A program made the position numbers and the translations under genes. Below, piece by piece: positions 5,684 to 7,073 of a DNA stretch of 7,073 nt. The DNA comes from Thermoanaerobaculaceae bacterium. Lineage in GTDB: Bacteria > Acidobacteriota > Thermoanaerobaculia > Thermoanaerobaculales > Thermoanaerobaculaceae. The stretch covers positions 1 to 7,073 of the forward strand of contig JALHTD010000099.1 in NCBI GenBank assembly GCA_022865555.1, read 5' to 3'. Position 1 is the stretch's first letter. Each line of letters starts with the position of its first letter. The notes beneath the pieces were generated by a model, which was not told where the DNA came from, searched no databases, and was given only the letters and a program-made list of their open reading frames with translations.

Positions 5684-6334
5684 ATGAATGACCAGAGCTC
5701 TTGGGACTTCGAGAATGCCGAGCTTCCGTTTCGCGGCCAGCTGTACAAGACGGCGCTGCGTCTGACGCGCAGCTCCGAGGACGCCGAGGACCTGCTCCAG
5801 GAAAGCTACCTCAAAGCATACCGGCACTACGCATCGTTCCAGCCCGGGACCAACCTCAAGGCATGGCTCTTCAAGATCCTCAAGAACACCTTCATCAACG
5901 AGTACCGGCGCCGGAAGCAACTGCCGGCCCAGGTGGATTTCGCGGAGCTCGAGGAGACGTTCGAGTCGGCGATCATCGCCACGGCCGCCAACGCGAACCG
6001 CACTCCCGAGGACGAGTTGATGGAGGCGTCGCTCGACGCCGAGGTGCGCACCTCGCTGACCGCACTGCCTCACAACTACAAGGTGGTTGTGCTGCTGGCC
6101 GACATCGAGGGTTACGCGTACAAGGAGATCGCCGACATCCTCGCGATTCCGGTCGGCACCGTGATGTCTCGGCTGTACCGCGGCCGCCGGCTGCTGGAGA
6201 AGGCTCTCCTCTCCTTCGGTGTGCGCTACAACTACCTCCATCATCGCCCTCGCCGGCTGCGTTCCCAGGGCCTCGACGTGGAAAAGATGTTCGACCAGCC
6301 TGTCGCGGCGAGCTCCGGCACCAACGTTCACTAG
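5684..6334 (+). CDS. ECF-family RNA polymerase sigma factor
   Basis: A 216-residue sigma-70 family protein with only regions 2 and 4, the extracytoplasmic-function layout; it would direct RNA polymerase to a special promoter set. Region 2 (about residues 15-82) has DAEDLLQESYLKAYRHY and FQPGTNLKAWLFKILKNTFI, then the basic EYRRRKQ used for -10 recognition. Region 4 (about 118-172) has LPHNYKVVVLLADIEGYAYKEIADIL and a helix-turn-helix ending IPVGTVMSRLYRGRRLL. The FQPGTNLKAW block is shared with SigR/SigH-type oxidative-stress sigmas, but the regulon cannot be read from this. About 40 residues follow region 4, longer than in many ECFs. ATG 5684 is chosen over an in-frame GTG at 5672 because GGAGG (5674-5678) would overlap the latter. 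No anti-sigma gene is adjacent. The gene has its own promoter and terminator. Confidence 0.93.
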   Translation: MNDQSSWDFENAELPFRGQLYKTALRLTRSSEDAEDLLQESYLKAYRHYASFQPGTNLKAWLFKILKNTFINEYRRRKQLPAQVDFAELEETFESAIIATAANANRTPEDELMEASLDAEVRTSLTALPHNYKVVVLLADIEGYAYKEIADILAIPVGTVMSRLYRGRRLLEKALLSFGVRYNYLHHRPRRLRSQGLDVEKMFDQPVAASSGTNVH

Positions 6335-6366
6335 ATGCCGAGCCGCCGTTTGGTGGCACAACGATC

Positions 6367-6402
6367 AGGAGCCTCGCCCCCGCGAGGCTCCTCGCGTGTT
6401 TG
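6367..6402 (+). terminator. Rho-independent-type terminator after the sigma gene
   Basis: AGGAGCCTCGC (6367-6377) and GCGAGGCTCCT (6382-6392) form a perfect 11-bp stem around a CCCC loop, 32 bases after the sigma stop. The following CGCGTGTTTGC is only weakly U-rich, so termination may be partial. The stem is the most perfect inverted repeat in the window and ends about 23 bases before the next start codon. Confidence 0.75.
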
Positions 6403-6415
6403 CTAGGATAGGCGC

Positions 6416-6862
6416 GTGAGGGCTCTGGCGGCCGCTCTGCTCCTGACCTCCGCCGTCGCGGGTGCGGAGAGCGATCTGAAGACCATCTCGGGCGCCCCCT
6501 TCTCCATCTCCGAGCTGCTGGCGCGCGGTCCGGTCGTGCTGGTGCTCTGGAACTCCTGGCTTCCCCAGTCGCAGGAGTTCCTGACCCTGGTGCCCGAGGT
6601 AGGGGCGACCGCCGAGCGCTACGGCTGGCCGGGAGCGGTGGTCGTCTTCCAGGACACCAGCGCAGACGCCGCCGAGAAGCTTCCGAGCGGCAGCAGCAAG
6701 CTGCAGGTCGTCCTCGATCGCCGTGGCGAGCTGGTGCGACGGTTCAAGGTGACCCGCGCGCCGGCCGTGCTCCTCGTTGAGCCGAGCGGCGCGGTGAGGG
6801 CCCGCTCGGGCCCCGCCCCCGACGAGGTGCGCGAGCTGCTGCGGGGGATGGCGACCCGTTGA
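6416..6862 (+). CDS. Secreted thioredoxin-fold protein lacking the CXXC cysteines
   Basis: A 148-residue protein. Residues 1-17 look like a signal peptide with a likely cut at AGA/ES, so it should act in the periplasm. The rest resembles TlpA/ResA-type thioredoxin-like domains: an ISGAPFSISELL lead-in, strand VVLVLWNSW, later strand AVVVFQD, and RAPAVLLVEPSGAV, where Pro116 sits at the cis-proline position and PSG forms the usual hairpin. The active-site WCxxC is WLPQS (Trp48-Leu49-Pro50-Gln51-Ser52), and the protein has no cysteine at all, so it cannot do disulfide exchange. A structural, chaperone or binding role is possible. GTG 6416 follows AGGAT (6405-6409); TAGGAT (6404-6409) could instead be a -10 box of a nearly leaderless mRNA. 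The stop overlaps the next start. Confidence 0.75.
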   Translation: MRALAAALLLTSAVAGAESDLKTISGAPFSISELLARGPVVLVLWNSWLPQSQEFLTLVPEVGATAERYGWPGAVVVFQDTSADAAEKLPSGSSKLQVVLDRRGELVRRFKVTRAPAVLLVEPSGAVRARSGPAPDEVRELLRGMATR

Positions 6863-7073
6863 GGCTTCCAGACCGCTGCCTGGCCGCCCTGGCCCTGGGC
6901 GTCCTGCTCCTGTGCCGCTGGAGCATCTCTGCCGGCGGACCTTCGCCCTCCATCGCGCGCCCCTTCCTGCGGGTGAGGCCCCTCGCGCTTCCGACCTTCG
7001 TCCGCCAGGGCGTGCTGGGCAGCGGCGAGACGCTCGGCGAGCTCGTGGGGCGGGTGGGGCTCCCGGCGGCGGA
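6859..7073 (+). CDS. Secreted protein, possible M23-type peptidase N-terminus (3' end outside window)
   Basis: An open frame runs to the window edge without a stop, 71 codons so far. TTG 6859 overlaps the stop of the preceding gene as TTGA, with GGGGGAT (6842-6848) upstream. Translation begins with a basic residue and a hydrophobic run (CLAALALGVLLLC), suggesting a signal peptide or anchor; the cysteine at its end might allow a lipoprotein, but no clean lipobox is seen. After a proline-rich linker comes FVRQGVLGSGETLGELVGRVGLPAA, which looks like the GETL/GDTL, LysM- or OapA-like segment ahead of the catalytic domain in many M23 murein endopeptidases. The catalytic part would be beyond the window, so this is a guess from a short motif. 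The TTG start is uncertain, since no ATG or GTG precedes the signal-like stretch. Confidence 0.5.
   Translation, partial: MRLPDRCLAALALGVLLLCRWSISAGGPSPSIARPFLRVRPLALPTFVRQGVLGSGETLGELVGRVGLPAA

Noticed and set aside
4928..6361. A 477-codon open frame on the minus strand across atpE, the intergenic region and the sigma gene
   Set aside because: It is a composition artefact: it runs through three unrelated regions, lacks recognisable motifs, and opposes two well-supported + strand genes.
1..7073. Mobile element, CRISPR array, toxin-antitoxin or defence system
   Set aside because: There is no transposase or integrase, no regularly spaced repeats, no small gene pair of that type, and composition is even across the coding regions.

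Overview
The window is a GC-rich bacterial segment in which every gene I can support lies on the + strand. It joins the end of a respiratory complex I (nuo) operon directly to the membrane (Fo) genes of an F-type ATP synthase, and then has a short regulatory and cell-envelope region. The organism is probably a Gram-negative with a proton- or sodium-driven respiratory chain. A subunit c with a cleavable signal peptide, Fo genes separated from F1, and nuo next to atp genes recall deltaproteobacterial-type or Acidobacteriota-like lineages. That placement is a guess from gene order and protein style, not a database result.

Layout: positions 1-505 hold the C-terminus of NuoL. Complete nuoM (516-2099) and nuoN (2103-3554) follow. 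Four Fo genes come next with almost no spacing: atpZ (3551-3838, sharing GTGA with the nuoN stop), an atpI-like gene (3840-4208), atpB for subunit a (4215-4961) and atpE for subunit c (4994-5317, with the strongest ribosome binding site in the window). The F1 genes and subunit b do not follow. A 366-base gene-free stretch (5318-5683) instead contains several GC-rich hairpins, the first probably ending the operon, and a good sigma-70-type promoter. That promoter reads an ECF sigma factor gene (5684-6334), closed by a perfect 11-bp terminator-like hairpin. A periplasmic thioredoxin-fold protein with no cysteine (6416-6862) follows, overlapping the start of a secreted protein (6859 to the edge) that resembles the N-terminus of M23 peptidases.

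How the genes work together: NuoL, NuoM and NuoN are the antiporter-like ion-pumping subunits of complex I. AtpB and AtpE form the ion path and rotor of the ATP synthase, and AtpZ/AtpI are its small assembly or ion-handling accessories. The transcript therefore couples the generator and the consumer of the ion gradient. The downstream sigma factor and envelope genes look like separate transcription units.

I see no defence system, mobile element, CRISPR array, tRNA or rRNA. The most interesting points are the unusual subunit c (signal peptide, alanines in place of the helix-1 glycines, partial sodium-type ligand set), the repeated-motif hairpins after atpE, the inverted repeat around the sigma promoter, and the redox-dead thioredoxin-like protein.
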